Of a DNA stretch of 64,000 nucleotides, positions 52,701 through 61,895 are shown in pieces. The DNA comes from JAHBVH01 sp034432375 (GTDB lineage Bacteria > Chloroflexota > Anaerolineae > Caldilineales > Caldilineaceae): contig DAOUCA010000101.1 of assembly GCA_034432375.1 (NCBI GenBank), positions 62,001 through 126,000 of the forward strand. The letters are read 5' to 3'. The translations under genes were made by a program, and so were the position numbers. Each line of letters begins with the position of its first letter. Position 1 is the stretch's first letter. The notes beneath the pieces are model-generated. The model had not been told where the DNA came from and ran no database searches. It was given only the letters and a program-made list of their open reading frames with translations.

Positions 52701-53006
52701 ATGAATAACTTCTTGCTAGAATCAACAGATATTACCATTGAGGAAATCCGCAATCATCCAGAACGGCTTGTCAATTTAATTCTGGCAGACGACGATCGTT
52801 CATTGATGCTTGAAAAACGCGCCGGTACTGTTCGGATTACCTATTTGAAGAACTATGATCTGAACACTCAGCGGATCGTTGCGGAAGCTCGTCAAGCTTA
52901 TTCTGCACAGCAAGCAGATGGTTACAGTCGTGAACAAGCTTTTCAAGATCTTCTACAAGCACAGGAAGAAATTGCCAAACAACTCAATAACACTGACAAA
53001 TTATGA
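52701..53006 (+). CDS. Putative antitoxin, partner of a PIN-domain toxin
   Basis: A 101-residue protein with the opening TDITIEEIRNHPERLVNLILADDD and a helical C-terminus (QRIVAEARQAYSAQ...REQAFQDLLQAQEEIAKQL). It is not a clear member of a named antitoxin family. Its stop overlaps the start of the PIN-domain gene by four bases, the classical antitoxin-toxin order. The only signal upstream is the perfect inverted repeat ending 37 bases before the start. Confidence 0.6.
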   Translation: MNNFLLESTDITIEEIRNHPERLVNLILADDDRSLMLEKRAGTVRITYLKNYDLNTQRIVAEARQAYSAQQADGYSREQAFQDLLQAQEEIAKQLNNTDKL

Positions 53007-53421
53007 CCCTGGCGTTACGCGTTGTCCCCGACACAAATATCTTCATTGCTGCACAAAAAAGTACGAACCCCAGCAGCCCAAATAAGGAATTCTTCGAGCG
53101 GTGGCAACAAGCTGGTTTTGACCTACTGTTTTCGGATGATACATTGCATGAATATGTGGAAAATTACTTGAATTGACGATAGCTGAACAAACTGTCAAAA
53201 AACTAGTTCGTGCAATCATCGCACTCGGTATTGAAGTGCAGATTGTTTATTTCCATTTATGTTACTATCCTGAAGACCCTGATGATATTGCGTTTTTGTT
53301 ATGTGCGATCAATGGTGATGCTACCCATATTGTCAGCCAAGATTGTCATTTGCTCCAACTGAATCATCGCTATCCATTTACGATTTGCCGGACAATGGAT
53401 TTTTTGTCTGAACTGCGGTAA
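53003..53421 (+). pseudogene. PIN-domain RNase toxin, disrupted by a one-base frameshift
   Basis: The first part (53003-53176) opens MTLALRVVPDTNIFIAAQKS, the Asp-containing PIN start, and breaks at a TGA after HEYVENYLN. The other frame (53167-53421) continues naturally: LTIAEQTVKKLVRAIIALG, then CYYPEDPDDIAFLLCAINGD with the DPDD acidic pair and ATHIVSQDCHLLQL. Adding one A to the AAAA run near 53160 restores HEYVEKLLELTIAEQ. The toxin would be an RNA-cleaving PIN nuclease, now inactive unless this is a sequencing error. Confidence 0.75.
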
Positions 53422-53455
53422 ACGCAAGCTCGCTACATTTCCAAGGAAGAAATTC

Positions 53456-53531
53456 TATAGGTTTTACGCAAGTATTGGTTTCGATACGGCAAAATGCTGC
53501 CTACTCAATTGGCTTCTTGCGTAAAGCCTAT
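53456..53531. repeat. Inverted repeat at the end of the epimerase operon
   Basis: ATAGGTTTTACGCAAG (from 53456) pairs with CTTGCGTAAAGCCTAT (to 53531) with one mismatch, and it adjoins the stop of the minus-strand epimerase gene. Likely a shared terminator with the PIN gene. Confidence 0.55.
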
Positions 53532-53532
53532 C

Positions 53533-54279
53533 CTATGTCATCTCTTGCGTTTTACACCACAAACTCGCAATATCATCCCACGGCTCAAAACCGAGTACGC
53601 GCTTCGCTTTTTCATTGCTGAACTGATCATGGGGCATATCCGTGAAAATATTAAAGAGTTCACAGCGTGACGGCAACGCTTCCAGGGCAATCTTGAGCCC
53701 CAATGGGAAGATCTGGGCGGCGTTCTGCCATGAAATGGCGAATGGGCGCACTTGGCGGTCTGGCTCCGCAGAGAGATTCGCCGGATCCCAGAAGTTGTAG
53801 AAGAGATAGGTCTGCACATAAATCTCATGCTCGATACTAAAGACGCGGCAGATCTCCTGGCCCAGTGATTTGGTCAAGGCATAGAGATTGACGCCGGGCT
53901 GAGCCGGCATATCGGGGTTGAGCCCAAAGTCAAAAGACTCATAGCTGGGGCCGGCTACCGTGAAGTGAGGACCGGTGTTAATGACCCGTCTGATGCCATG
54001 TGCGACTGCCGCGCTCATCATGTTGTAGCAGCCGAGCGTGTTGACATCGAAGGCTAACTGCCGATCCTGGCGCAGCACGGAGAGATTAATGATCGCATCC
54101 ATCCCCGCTGCGGCATCCATCACCTGCTCAAAATTGGCGACATCGACATGGCGAAACTCCCCGCGAAACGCAATGGGCAGTGGCGTAATATCAGTGACAA
54201 GCAGATCGTGCTCATGTTGCAGGACCGGCACCACATAGGGCCCCAACATGCCTGCGCCACCAAGAATCAGAACTTTCAT
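53533..54279 (-). CDS. NAD-dependent epimerase/dehydratase
   Basis: A 248-residue extended SDR: MKVLILGGAGMLGPYVVP (GxxGxxG nucleotide loop), VDVANFEQVMDAAAGMDAIINLSV, VNTLGCYNMMSAAVAHGIRRVI and a YALTKSLGQEICR segment with the catalytic Tyr-xxx-Lys (Y-A-L-T-K). It probably isomerises or dehydrates a sugar or organic acid. An AGGAGG-like site overlaps the upstream gene, and the start overlaps its stop by four bases. Last gene of a three-gene operon. Confidence 0.9.
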   Translation of the reverse strand: MKVLILGGAGMLGPYVVPVLQHEHDLLVTDITPLPIAFRGEFRHVDVANFEQVMDAAAGMDAIINLSVLRQDRQLAFDVNTLGCYNMMSAAVAHGIRRVINTGPHFTVAGPSYESFDFGLNPDMPAQPGVNLYALTKSLGQEICRVFSIEHEIYVQTYLFYNFWDPANLSAEPDRQVRPFAISWQNAAQIFPLGLKIALEALPSRCELFNIFTDMPHDQFSNEKAKRVLGFEPWDDIASLWCKTQEMT

Positions 54280-54977
54280 GATAGACCTCCGGCACTGTTG
54301 TACTGGGGCACAAAGTTAAGTTGCTGCGCCGCCAGGCGAATCGAGAACCGGGCATCCTCCGCTTTGTGTTGAATGTGAAAGACCGACCAGCGACGGGGCA
54401 ACTCGGCCGTCAGTGCCAGTTCGACGGCCTGTACGGCATCACGCGCATCCAGCCACGTGGCATCTGGCTCAGTTAACCCCTGTTCCTTACGCTGGACAAC
54501 GCTCCCCAACCGCAGACTCACGACGGCAAGCTTCACTTCGCGGGCAAATTCACGACAGGTAGCTTCCCCTAAATGTTTGCCTAGCAGTGGTGCGGCGGTC
54601 GTTGGCCGCGGTCGCCAGGATTCATTGACGAGATAGTTGGGATCATATGCACTCATCACAGCCAAGCTGTTGAGATAGACCAACCGTTTCACCCCTTCCG
54701 CGGCCGCCGCCATACAGAGATTGTAGGTGCAGCGGGTGAGATAATCGATCTGTTCTAGAGTGCCGTCGGTCGACAGTGGCTCGGCGACATGGACAATCGC
54801 ATCCATCCCGCGCACCAGCAGATTGGTAGACAAATCGGGGCCAAGGGGGCTGACTGCCAGATCGGCCAGCCCAGCGACAGCAATACGCTCGGTCAGGCGC
54901 ACAGTATGATTGGCACGCAGCTCATTGGCAAGCATTTGTGCCAATGGGGCAGCGGCGGATGTCACAAGAAGCTTCAC
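54276..54977 (-). CDS. NAD(P)-dependent epimerase-like protein
   Basis: A 233-residue Rossmann protein with a degenerate start (MKLLVTSAAAPLAQMLANELRA, where the GxxGxxG loop is changed to SAAAPLA), ATEPLSTDG-like GMDAIVHVAEPLSTDG, LCMAAAAEGVKRLVYLNSLAV and TCREFAREVKLAVVSLRLGSVV. The altered loop suggests weak or no cofactor binding. It is translationally coupled to both neighbours by four-base overlaps and probably works with the following epimerase as a pair. Confidence 0.8.
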   Translation of the reverse strand: MKLLVTSAAAPLAQMLANELRANHTVRLTERIAVAGLADLAVSPLGPDLSTNLLVRGMDAIVHVAEPLSTDGTLEQIDYLTRCTYNLCMAAAAEGVKRLVYLNSLAVMSAYDPNYLVNESWRPRPTTAAPLLGKHLGEATCREFAREVKLAVVSLRLGSVVQRKEQGLTEPDATWLDARDAVQAVELALTAELPRRWSVFHIQHKAEDARFSIRLAAQQLNFVPQYNSAGGLS

Positions 54978-56014
54978 AGCAGCCCTCCGCTCACTAATTC
55001 CTCGGCATAGCCAAACAACGCAGGCGCGCCCCCCGTGTGCAAAAAGACCACCGGCTGGTCAGTGGCAAGCTTGCCACTGCGAATATGCGCCACCAACGCC
55101 GCCATGCCCTTGCTCGTGTAGACGGGGTCGAGCAAAATGCCTTCGGTACGAGCCACCAGTTGCAGCGCTTCTAGTCCTTCTGCGGTCGGGATGCCGTAGC
55201 GCTCACCGACATAGCTATCCTCATTGTCAAAGTCGGTGGCACTCACTTCGATTGGCAGCCCCAGGCGCTCGGCGGCCAGGTTCGTCATCTCCACCATGCG
55301 TTGGATGCGCTCGGCCGGCGCGCCCCCAATCGGCGTAAAGCCGCGCACATGGATACCACTCTCCAGATACTTCATGCCCAAGACCAGCCCGGCTTGGGTG
55401 GTGTCGTAGGCGGTCGTGTAGAGATAGGCCGGTGCAATGCCCGCTTCCCGGCACTGCTGCACGATCTCCAGCGCCGACTCGGCATAGGCGATCACATCGA
55501 GGTCGACGGTATCGGGGCGGCGGGGGATGTAGACGCGGCGACCTTCGGCACGTAATTTGTCGGCATAGTCGGCAATCGCGACCTGTTGGGCCGGTCGATC
55601 GTTGCTCTCCAAAACGGTTACTTTGGCCCCAAAGAGCCGTTGCAGCAAATTGTTGCCCTGGATCTCGGTTTTGTCGATCGCCCGTTCGGGGCGCAACACC
55701 AGGTGCAACTCAATGCCTAACTTGGCACAGGCCGCTGCCAATTGCCGACAATAGTTCGACTGCACTGCCGCGCCAAAGACAATTACTTCGGCGTTGTTGG
55801 CCTGCGCATCGGCGAGGCTGAGCTCTAACATGCGCGTTTTGTTGCCGCCAAAGGCCAGGCCAGTCAGATCATCGCGCTTGACATAGATCGGTGGGCCGCC
55901 CAAGGTTGCACTTAAGCGCGGCAGATGCTCCAATGGCGTTGGCCGAATACCGAGTTGCACACGGGGTAATTGACTGATCGCACTTCCCAAGCGCTGTTCA
56001 TATTGATAACTCAT
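54974..56014 (-). CDS. D-cysteine desulfhydrase / ACC deaminase family enzyme
   Basis: A 346-residue PLP-dependent enzyme of the tryptophan-synthase beta fold. The PLP lysine is in YVKRDDLTGLAFGGNKTRMLE, then FGAAVQSNYCRQLAAACAKLG. VARTEGILLDPVYTSKGMAAL and VFLHTGGAPALFGY close the protein. These match D-cysteine desulfhydrase and 1-aminocyclopropane-1-carboxylate deaminase-like proteins. It removes ammonia from D-amino acids or related compounds. First gene of the operon 56014-53533, so the pathway may handle an amino sugar or D-amino acid. Confidence 0.9.
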   Translation of the reverse strand: MSYQYEQRLGSAISQLPRVQLGIRPTPLEHLPRLSATLGGPPIYVKRDDLTGLAFGGNKTRMLELSLADAQANNAEVIVFGAAVQSNYCRQLAAACAKLGIELHLVLRPERAIDKTEIQGNNLLQRLFGAKVTVLESNDRPAQQVAIADYADKLRAEGRRVYIPRRPDTVDLDVIAYAESALEIVQQCREAGIAPAYLYTTAYDTTQAGLVLGMKYLESGIHVRGFTPIGGAPAERIQRMVEMTNLAAERLGLPIEVSATDFDNEDSYVGERYGIPTAEGLEALQLVARTEGILLDPVYTSKGMAALVAHIRSGKLATDQPVVFLHTGGAPALFGYAEELVSGGLL

Positions 56015-56066
56015 GCGACACTCACTGATGCCTTTCTATCATGATTCATTTATCTTATAGCATTGG

Positions 56067-56126
56067 CATGTCACGCTAAAAGCGTCGTCAAGGTTGGAAG
56101 CCTGGAGACGCTTTTAGCGTGACATG
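56067..56126. repeat. Near-perfect 20-bp inverted repeat
   Basis: CATGTCACGCTAAAAGCGTC (ending near 56086) pairs with GACGCTTTTAGCGTGACATG (56107-56126). It is upstream of the D-cysteine desulfhydrase-like gene and shares CGTGACAT with the palindrome at 52607. It may be an operator or hairpin. Confidence 0.8.
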
Positions 56127-56196
56127 TGTCGGAAACACAATTCTGCTCGACAAGATATCGATAAATCTGTATAGGTACTCTGGGATATTTATATAA

Positions 56197-56224
56197 CAAT
56201 GCCCGGCATGAGAGCCGGGCATTG
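56197..56224 (-). terminator. Terminator of the molybdenum hydroxylase gene
   Basis: CAATGCCCGGC (56197-56207) pairs with GCCGGGCATTG (56214-56224) around ATGAGA. It is 35 bases beyond the stop of the minus-strand hydroxylase gene. A short T-run follows on that strand. Confidence 0.75.
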
Positions 56225-56258
56225 TCAGAGGATTCAATTTACAGAAGGACGAGAAACC

Positions 56259-58523
56259 TTATGCCGCTTTGGCTGCCAAGGCCAAGGCAATCTTGCCAGG
56301 GTTCATCGGCATCTCTGTCATGCGCAGGCCAACCGCATCGTAAATTGCGTTGGCCACGGCGGCACCGGGCGGCACGATCGGCACTTCGCCGACACCACGG
56401 ACACCAAACGGATGACCTGGATTGGCCACTTCGACCAACACACAATCGATCATCGGCAGATCAAGCGCTGTCGGCATGCGATAGTCAAGTAGCGATGAGT
56501 TGAGCAGATGGCCATCTTTGTCGTAGAAGTACTCTTCGTTTAATGCCCAGCCAATGCCCTGGACAACGCCACCTTGGATCTGCCCCTCAACATAGCTCGG
56601 GTGGATCGCCTTGCCCACATCCTGCACGGCGGTGTAGCGCAGAACAGTGATCTTGCCCGTCTCCACATCGACTTCGACATCGACAATGTGCGTGCCAAAG
56701 GCCGGTCCAGCACCCTTGGTATTCTCCGAGTAGCTCGCCATGATCGGGCCATCTTTTGTCACGGTCGCCGCGGCTTCTTTGAAGCCCATGCTATGGCCGT
56801 TGGAGGAGAAGGTCGCATTTTCATACTTAATGGTATCGACGCCGGTCTCCCATTGTTCAGCCAGCCGTTCGGTCATAATGTCGAGCAGTTTCAGACCGAC
56901 TTTATTCGTCGTGATACCAATTTTGTGGGTCACGCTGCTGCCACCAGTACCACCAGTTAAACCAATGGTGTCGGTGTCGACAACTTCCGGATTGATATCC
57001 TCAGCGGCAATCCCAAGCGTTTCAGCCAACATCATGGAGGCCGATGCGCGGCTACCACCAATATCCGTAGACCCTTCGACCAACTGCACTTTGCCATCGC
57101 TGTTGAGAATGGCGGTGACGCTGGAAGGACCAGCACCATTGAACCAGAAGCCAGAGGCTACCCCACGGCCGCGATGCTTGCCTTCGAGCGGTGTCTTGTA
57201 ATGAGGATGATTCATCGCCGCTTCGACGGTTTCGACATAGCCGATACGCGAGAAGACCGGACCATCGGGGCGGCGATCGCCTTCAACCGCACCGTTAATG
57301 CGGCGGAATTCGAGCGGATCGATGCCCAATTTTTCGGCAACTTCATCGAGCACGGATTCTGACGCGAAGGCGGCGTTGGTGCCACCCGGGGCCCGATAGG
57401 CACCCGTCTGTGGGCGATTGACCACCACATCATAGCCATCGATCTGCACATTTTCCAAACGATAGGGGGACAAGATTACACCGGCACCGGCACCAACGGG
57501 GGAGCCAGGGAACGCGCCCGCTTCATAGATCAACTCGGCCTGGGCTGCGGTGATCTTGCCATCTTTGGTTGCGCCGATCTTCACCTTGATATAACTACCT
57601 GAGGTCGGGCCGGTCGCCTGCAATACTTCGGTGCGCGACATGGCAATCTTGACGGGGCGGTGGCCACTCTTTTTAGAGAGGATGGCACCGGGCACGTCGC
57701 CATAGGCGGTGAACTTACCGCCGAAGCCGCCGCCGATTTCGGTGGGGGTGACGCGCACCATTGTCTCGGAGATACCTAACAATTCGGAGAGCTGACCACG
57801 GATCTGGAATGCACCTTGCGTGCTCGTCCAGCAGAGAATGTGGTTGTCTTCACGCCACATCGTGGTGGAGCAGTGGGGCTCGATATAGCCCTGGTGTACC
57901 ATCTCCGTTTTGAACTCACGTTCAACCACCACATCGGCGTCAGCAAAGCCTTTCGCCAAATCACCACGGGCATGTTGAAAATGGGCTGCGACATTGGTTG
58001 CTTTATCACCCTGCTTGCCCATCTCGTTTGTGCGCAGCGAATCGTGCAAAATCGGCGCGCCATCTTGCATGGCCGCTTTGGCATCGAGCATGGGTGGTAA
58101 CACCTCATACTCAACCTTGATCAGTGCCAATGCCTCTTCGGCAATATGCGGGCTGGTAGCCGCAACGGCGGCAATCGCATGGCCGTGATAGAGCGCCTTC
58201 TCATGGGCGATAATGTTATCGCGCAGATTTTGCAGATTGGAGGATCCTTCCCCCATATCCTGGATCTTGTCCGAGACAGCCCCAAAATCATCACGGGTGC
58301 AGACTGCTGTTACACCGGGATAGGCTTCGGCCGCACTGGTGTCGATCGAGATGATGCGGGCGTGGGCATGGGGGCTACGTAGGACTTTGCCATGCAACAT
58401 GCCAGGTAGGTGGATGTCGTTGCTATATTGGGCGCGGCCGGTCACCTTGTCGATCCCATCGTGACGGATGGGGCGAGTCCCGATAACCTTGTAGCCGTTG
58501 GCGCCGTTGGTTGAACCACTCAT
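56259..58523 (-). CDS. Molybdenum hydroxylase large subunit (xanthine/CO dehydrogenase family)
   Basis: A 754-residue molybdopterin-binding subunit. Signature segments are GTRPIRHDGIDKVTGRAQYSNDIHLPGML, the cofactor loop EIGGGFGGKFTAYGD, TGAYRAPGGTNAAFASESVLDEVAEKLG and the C-terminal VRGVGEVPIVPPGAAVANAIYDA, where the Glu of GEVP is the catalytic base. It oxidises aldehydes, purines or similar with water as oxygen donor. The usual FAD and Fe-S subunit genes are absent on either side, so this is an orphan large subunit or it uses separate partners. An AGGAGG site precedes ATG 58523. It needs the molybdenum cofactor that the MoeA genes complete. Confidence 0.92.
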   Translation of the reverse strand: MSGSTNGANGYKVIGTRPIRHDGIDKVTGRAQYSNDIHLPGMLHGKVLRSPHAHARIISIDTSAAEAYPGVTAVCTRDDFGAVSDKIQDMGEGSSNLQNLRDNIIAHEKALYHGHAIAAVAATSPHIAEEALALIKVEYEVLPPMLDAKAAMQDGAPILHDSLRTNEMGKQGDKATNVAAHFQHARGDLAKGFADADVVVEREFKTEMVHQGYIEPHCSTTMWREDNHILCWTSTQGAFQIRGQLSELLGISETMVRVTPTEIGGGFGGKFTAYGDVPGAILSKKSGHRPVKIAMSRTEVLQATGPTSGSYIKVKIGATKDGKITAAQAELIYEAGAFPGSPVGAGAGVILSPYRLENVQIDGYDVVVNRPQTGAYRAPGGTNAAFASESVLDEVAEKLGIDPLEFRRINGAVEGDRRPDGPVFSRIGYVETVEAAMNHPHYKTPLEGKHRGRGVASGFWFNGAGPSSVTAILNSDGKVQLVEGSTDIGGSRASASMMLAETLGIAAEDINPEVVDTDTIGLTGGTGGSSVTHKIGITTNKVGLKLLDIMTERLAEQWETGVDTIKYENATFSSNGHSMGFKEAAATVTKDGPIMASYSENTKGAGPAFGTHIVDVEVDVETGKITVLRYTAVQDVGKAIHPSYVEGQIQGGVVQGIGWALNEEYFYDKDGHLLNSSLLDYRMPTALDLPMIDCVLVEVANPGHPFGVRGVGEVPIVPPGAAVANAIYDAVGLRMTEMPMNPGKIALALAAKAA

Positions 58524-58633
58524 TCGTTTGGCCTCCTAAAGCAAATGTAACGATTAAACTGAAAATACTATCGGTAATTTGTTATGCGTAATCAGTTGAG
58601 AAGCTAGCCAGATTTTTTACGTAAACCATCAAA

Positions 58634-58678
58634 ATTTCTCGCAAAACACTTTGCGGGCTTCGCATCTTTGCGAGAAAT
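58634..58678. repeat. Inverted repeat ATTTCTCGCAAA / TTTGCGAGAAAT
   Basis: The two 12-base arms (58634-58645 and 58667-58678) flank 21 bases in the 338-base gap 58524-58861. I see no gene in this gap. The hairpin may be the 3' end of the alcohol dehydrogenase transcript or a control site for the hydroxylase. Confidence 0.65.
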
Positions 58679-58861
58679 AGAAAGCTCATCTGTGAAAAAT
58701 GTGAAAACCGATGATTTTGCTAGCGAAATTATTGTGTTTTTACACTTTCGGCTGATGAGCGAATAAAAAGAGATAACGTCTAGTAGAAGTAATCCTGCCG
58801 GGGGGTTATAACCAGCTTCTCTATTTTACACTGAAAGGGCAGATGTGCGCAATGTTGTAAA

Positions 58862-59908
58862 TCAGGCAACAACAGATCCCACCGCGATCTTAATTACCAC
58901 CTCATCGCCCAGCTTATACGATCCATTCAACGCATCAAAGCCGGAACGGATCGCTTCTAACGGCAGTACATGGCTGACCATGTCGGCAAAGGGCAGTTCA
59001 TTATTTTCGAGCAGCGCCATGCCGCGGATAAAGTGATGGTGACGACTGCCCCAGACCCCTTCGAGCCGCAGATTGGGGCGCAGGAAGTGTTGGTGCGGAT
59101 TCACAACGACGGTGCCAATGTCGACAAAGTGGCCGACCTCAACAAAGACGCCATCTTCTTTGACATAGCTCAGCCCTTCGGGGAAGGCGGGCAGGAAACC
59201 GGCACATTCAAAGACGACATCGGCCCCCTTGCCGCGCGTCGTGTGGCTCATCACCAACGCCTTGCGCTCTTCCACATCGGGCACTTCGGCCAGATCAATC
59301 ACAATATCTGCCCCAAGGCGCTTGGCCAATTCCAGCCGCGGGGCCGGTCCGCCGATAATGATTAACTTGGCTGCACCGCTCAGTTTGGCACAGGCGAGCG
59401 TCATCAACCCAATCGCGCCGGAGCCTTGCACAATGACCGTGTCGCCCAACTGCACATTGGCGCGCATGACGCTGTGCACGCCGACAGTAAAGGGCTCAGC
59501 CAACACACCAACTTCCGGCGGTACATTTGATTTGATGATACAACTGTTCGGCTCGGAGAGATGGATGTAATCGGCAAAACCACCGGTAAAGGGCTGATCC
59601 GGCCCGCGAAAGCCATAGGCGACACCATTGTTGCGCGGGTGAAAAACAATCCGGTCGCCCTCTTTGATCGGGTTGCCAAGCACATCGTGGGTCAGCCCTG
59701 CGCCGAGCTTCTCGATAATGCCGACCGCTTCGTGGCCGAGCAGTGTCGGTGTTTTGATGCCATTCTGCCAGTTGTGCAGATCGGTGCCACAGATGCCGGC
59801 TAATTCCTGGCGCAGCAACAGCCCTCCAGGGGCGGGATCGGGAACGGGGAAGTCTTCAACGTCAAAGTCTTGGCCGTAGGTGACGACGGCGCGTCCAGTT
59901 TTTGCCAT
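58862..59908 (-). CDS. Zinc-dependent alcohol dehydrogenase
   Basis: A 348-residue medium-chain dehydrogenase: AGICGTDLHNWQNG (zinc-binding Cys), LLGHEAVGIIEKLGAGL (His-Glu), the NAD domain VIVQGSGAIGLMTLACAKLSGAAKLIIIG and LAKRLGADIVID. The structural zinc cysteines of many members are not seen as a four-Cys lobe. It oxidises a secondary or sugar alcohol with NAD. AGGAGG precedes ATG 59908. It lies just upstream of the molybdenum hydroxylase on the same strand, which could oxidise the aldehyde it makes. Confidence 0.92.
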   Translation of the reverse strand: MAKTGRAVVTYGQDFDVEDFPVPDPAPGGLLLRQELAGICGTDLHNWQNGIKTPTLLGHEAVGIIEKLGAGLTHDVLGNPIKEGDRIVFHPRNNGVAYGFRGPDQPFTGGFADYIHLSEPNSCIIKSNVPPEVGVLAEPFTVGVHSVMRANVQLGDTVIVQGSGAIGLMTLACAKLSGAAKLIIIGGPAPRLELAKRLGADIVIDLAEVPDVEERKALVMSHTTRGKGADVVFECAGFLPAFPEGLSYVKEDGVFVEVGHFVDIGTVVVNPHQHFLRPNLRLEGVWGSRHHHFIRGMALLENNELPFADMVSHVLPLEAIRSGFDALNGSYKLGDEVVIKIAVGSVVA

Positions 59909-59932
59909 GATTGGTTCCTCCTTGAATTGGGA

Positions 59933-61848
59933 TCAACGGTTTACAATAGGTAAGTATACCCGCTCTGGGTAAAATGTAATATCGATATGATTGATAACTT
60001 GGCCCGCTTCAACAACAATGACCGGTGAATCTGAGAGAAAATAGGTATTGCCATAGAATCGGGCGTCTCGGACAGGGTAAACAGTTCGCACACTTTCTAT
60101 GTGATATTCGCCCGGCAACAAACCCTGTAACCGGTAATGGCCATTCGCATCAGTTGTCGCCGTATCAAAAATGAATTCCCACTCGCCATTTGTATAACGG
60201 TAAGGAATCACCGCCGCCCCTTTGGTCGCTTCGTCGGATCTGTAAAAAATCGTACCTTGGATAGTACCACCTGCTGTCATGGTCGCGTTAATTGCCCTGT
60301 ACTTCTCACCGCTATGAATTTCAATCGATTGCGGTGCTTGCCAACGTGGGTAATATGTTGTTGCATAGTGCCCGGTTGGGTCGACAAAACGGACCGTATA
60401 GGTGCGATTGGGTAGGCCTGGTACACGATAGCGTCCTTGTTCATCCGTCTGGGTTGAATAGACCCACATGTTTGCGCCGGACTCAAAAAGGTCGACACGA
60501 ATATTGGGAAGTTGGCCATTCGTATCAGTGACAATTCCACTGATCTCGGCCTCGAACTCACCAGCACCAAAAGTAATATTGATGTTCGAATAAACGTTGC
60601 CGACCGAGACACTTATCGCAGTTGCATGCTCTACATCAGCTCCGCCATGACAAGCAAAATAACCACTGTAGGAGTCAAGTTGACCAGATGCACAGATATG
60701 ATAGAGCCCCGACGCAAGGCCAGTGAGCGTATAGATACCTGTCGGTTGGATATACGCACTCGCGCCGACAAGTGACAAACCGGCATCTGCAACATAAGCA
60801 GTCACATTGCCGTCGGCAAGAGGCGCTTGATCAAGAACTAATGCTTTTCCGGTAATGACAGCACCGACTTGCAGACTTGCATTTACTTGAGAAATGAGGT
60901 GACCGGCGACCACTGTCAGTGTGGTTGCGTCTTTGGGCAGAATTGCGTTGGCATAATACTGCGGTGCATACCGACCACTGTAGTCACGGAACTCAATACG
61001 ATAATCACCTGGTGTCAAGTAACCCAGATCATATTCGCCTTCACCATTGGTCTGCACATTTAGACTATATTCACCACCGCGAATGAGATTGGCTTTTACT
61101 GCAATGTTTGATAATGGGTCACCGATAAGTGAATGGATGGTACCCGTGATCCGGCCATACTGATTTGGTAAATTGTTCGCCAGGTCACCAAGGACAAAAT
61201 CGATCACTGTCGTCAATGCGGAGGTTACAGTAATGTCACTACTCTCTTCTGCCCCGATATAACGGATATCCCCTAATGCATCAACCACCTTTAGCGGTTG
61301 ATTGTCATACAGTGATCGCCGTTTCCCGGTCGATATAGGTTGACTTGACCATACACGGAGGCTGAGTTGGGCAACGCGTTGACTGAACCGACAATGGTCG
61401 CCGGTAACACCAACTGTGCATCAACATTTGTCCGTTGGCTCCCGGCAATCGAAATTGCCTCAGCTTCCAGAAGTGAACTTTTCCCAGGATAGAACTGAAA
61501 ACCATGTTGATAACTCAAATCAATAAACTCAACTTTATAGATGCCGGGGGATAGTACGCTAAATTGGTAGCTACCATCTGCCGCAGTCAACGTTGCGCGG
61601 AAAGGGGCTTCATCATACAGTCGATATAAGCCAACACGGATACCTACCAACGGCTGCCCAGAAGAATCAACAACATCACCGCTGATTAACCCCGGCGCAT
61701 CGGCACTGCGGAGCGGTTCTAGCAATGATTTGGCAGCTACGATATTACCCCCTACTTGCAAACTCAAGAACAGGACAATACAAAGACAAAGCGCGAGAAC
61801 GACTGTTACAGCACTGCGCCACAGGACACAAACTCGGTTGCACCCCAT
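59933..61848 (-). pseudogene. Carboxypeptidase-regulatory-like repeat protein, split by a frameshift
   Basis: Two frames on the minus strand form one protein of about 635 residues. The first (61848-61291) has a signal anchor (VTVVLALCLCIVLFLSLQVGG) and one regulatory-like domain (GLISGDVVDSSGQPLVGIRVGLY). The second (61288-59933) holds several more such beta-sandwich repeats (GRITGTIHSLIGDPLSNIAV, ISGIVTDTNGQLPNIRVDLFESG, GTIQGTIFYRSDEATKGAAVIPY). They join at about 61331, where one missing base turns LYRTGKRRSLYDNQPLKVVD out of frame. It would be an exported, surface-associated adhesion-like protein. The start used is ATG 61848, after AAAGGAT. Confidence 0.75.
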
Positions 61849-61895
61849 ATCGATCATCCTTTTTATGCTCAGTTCTACGGGAAAACGAAAACCAT

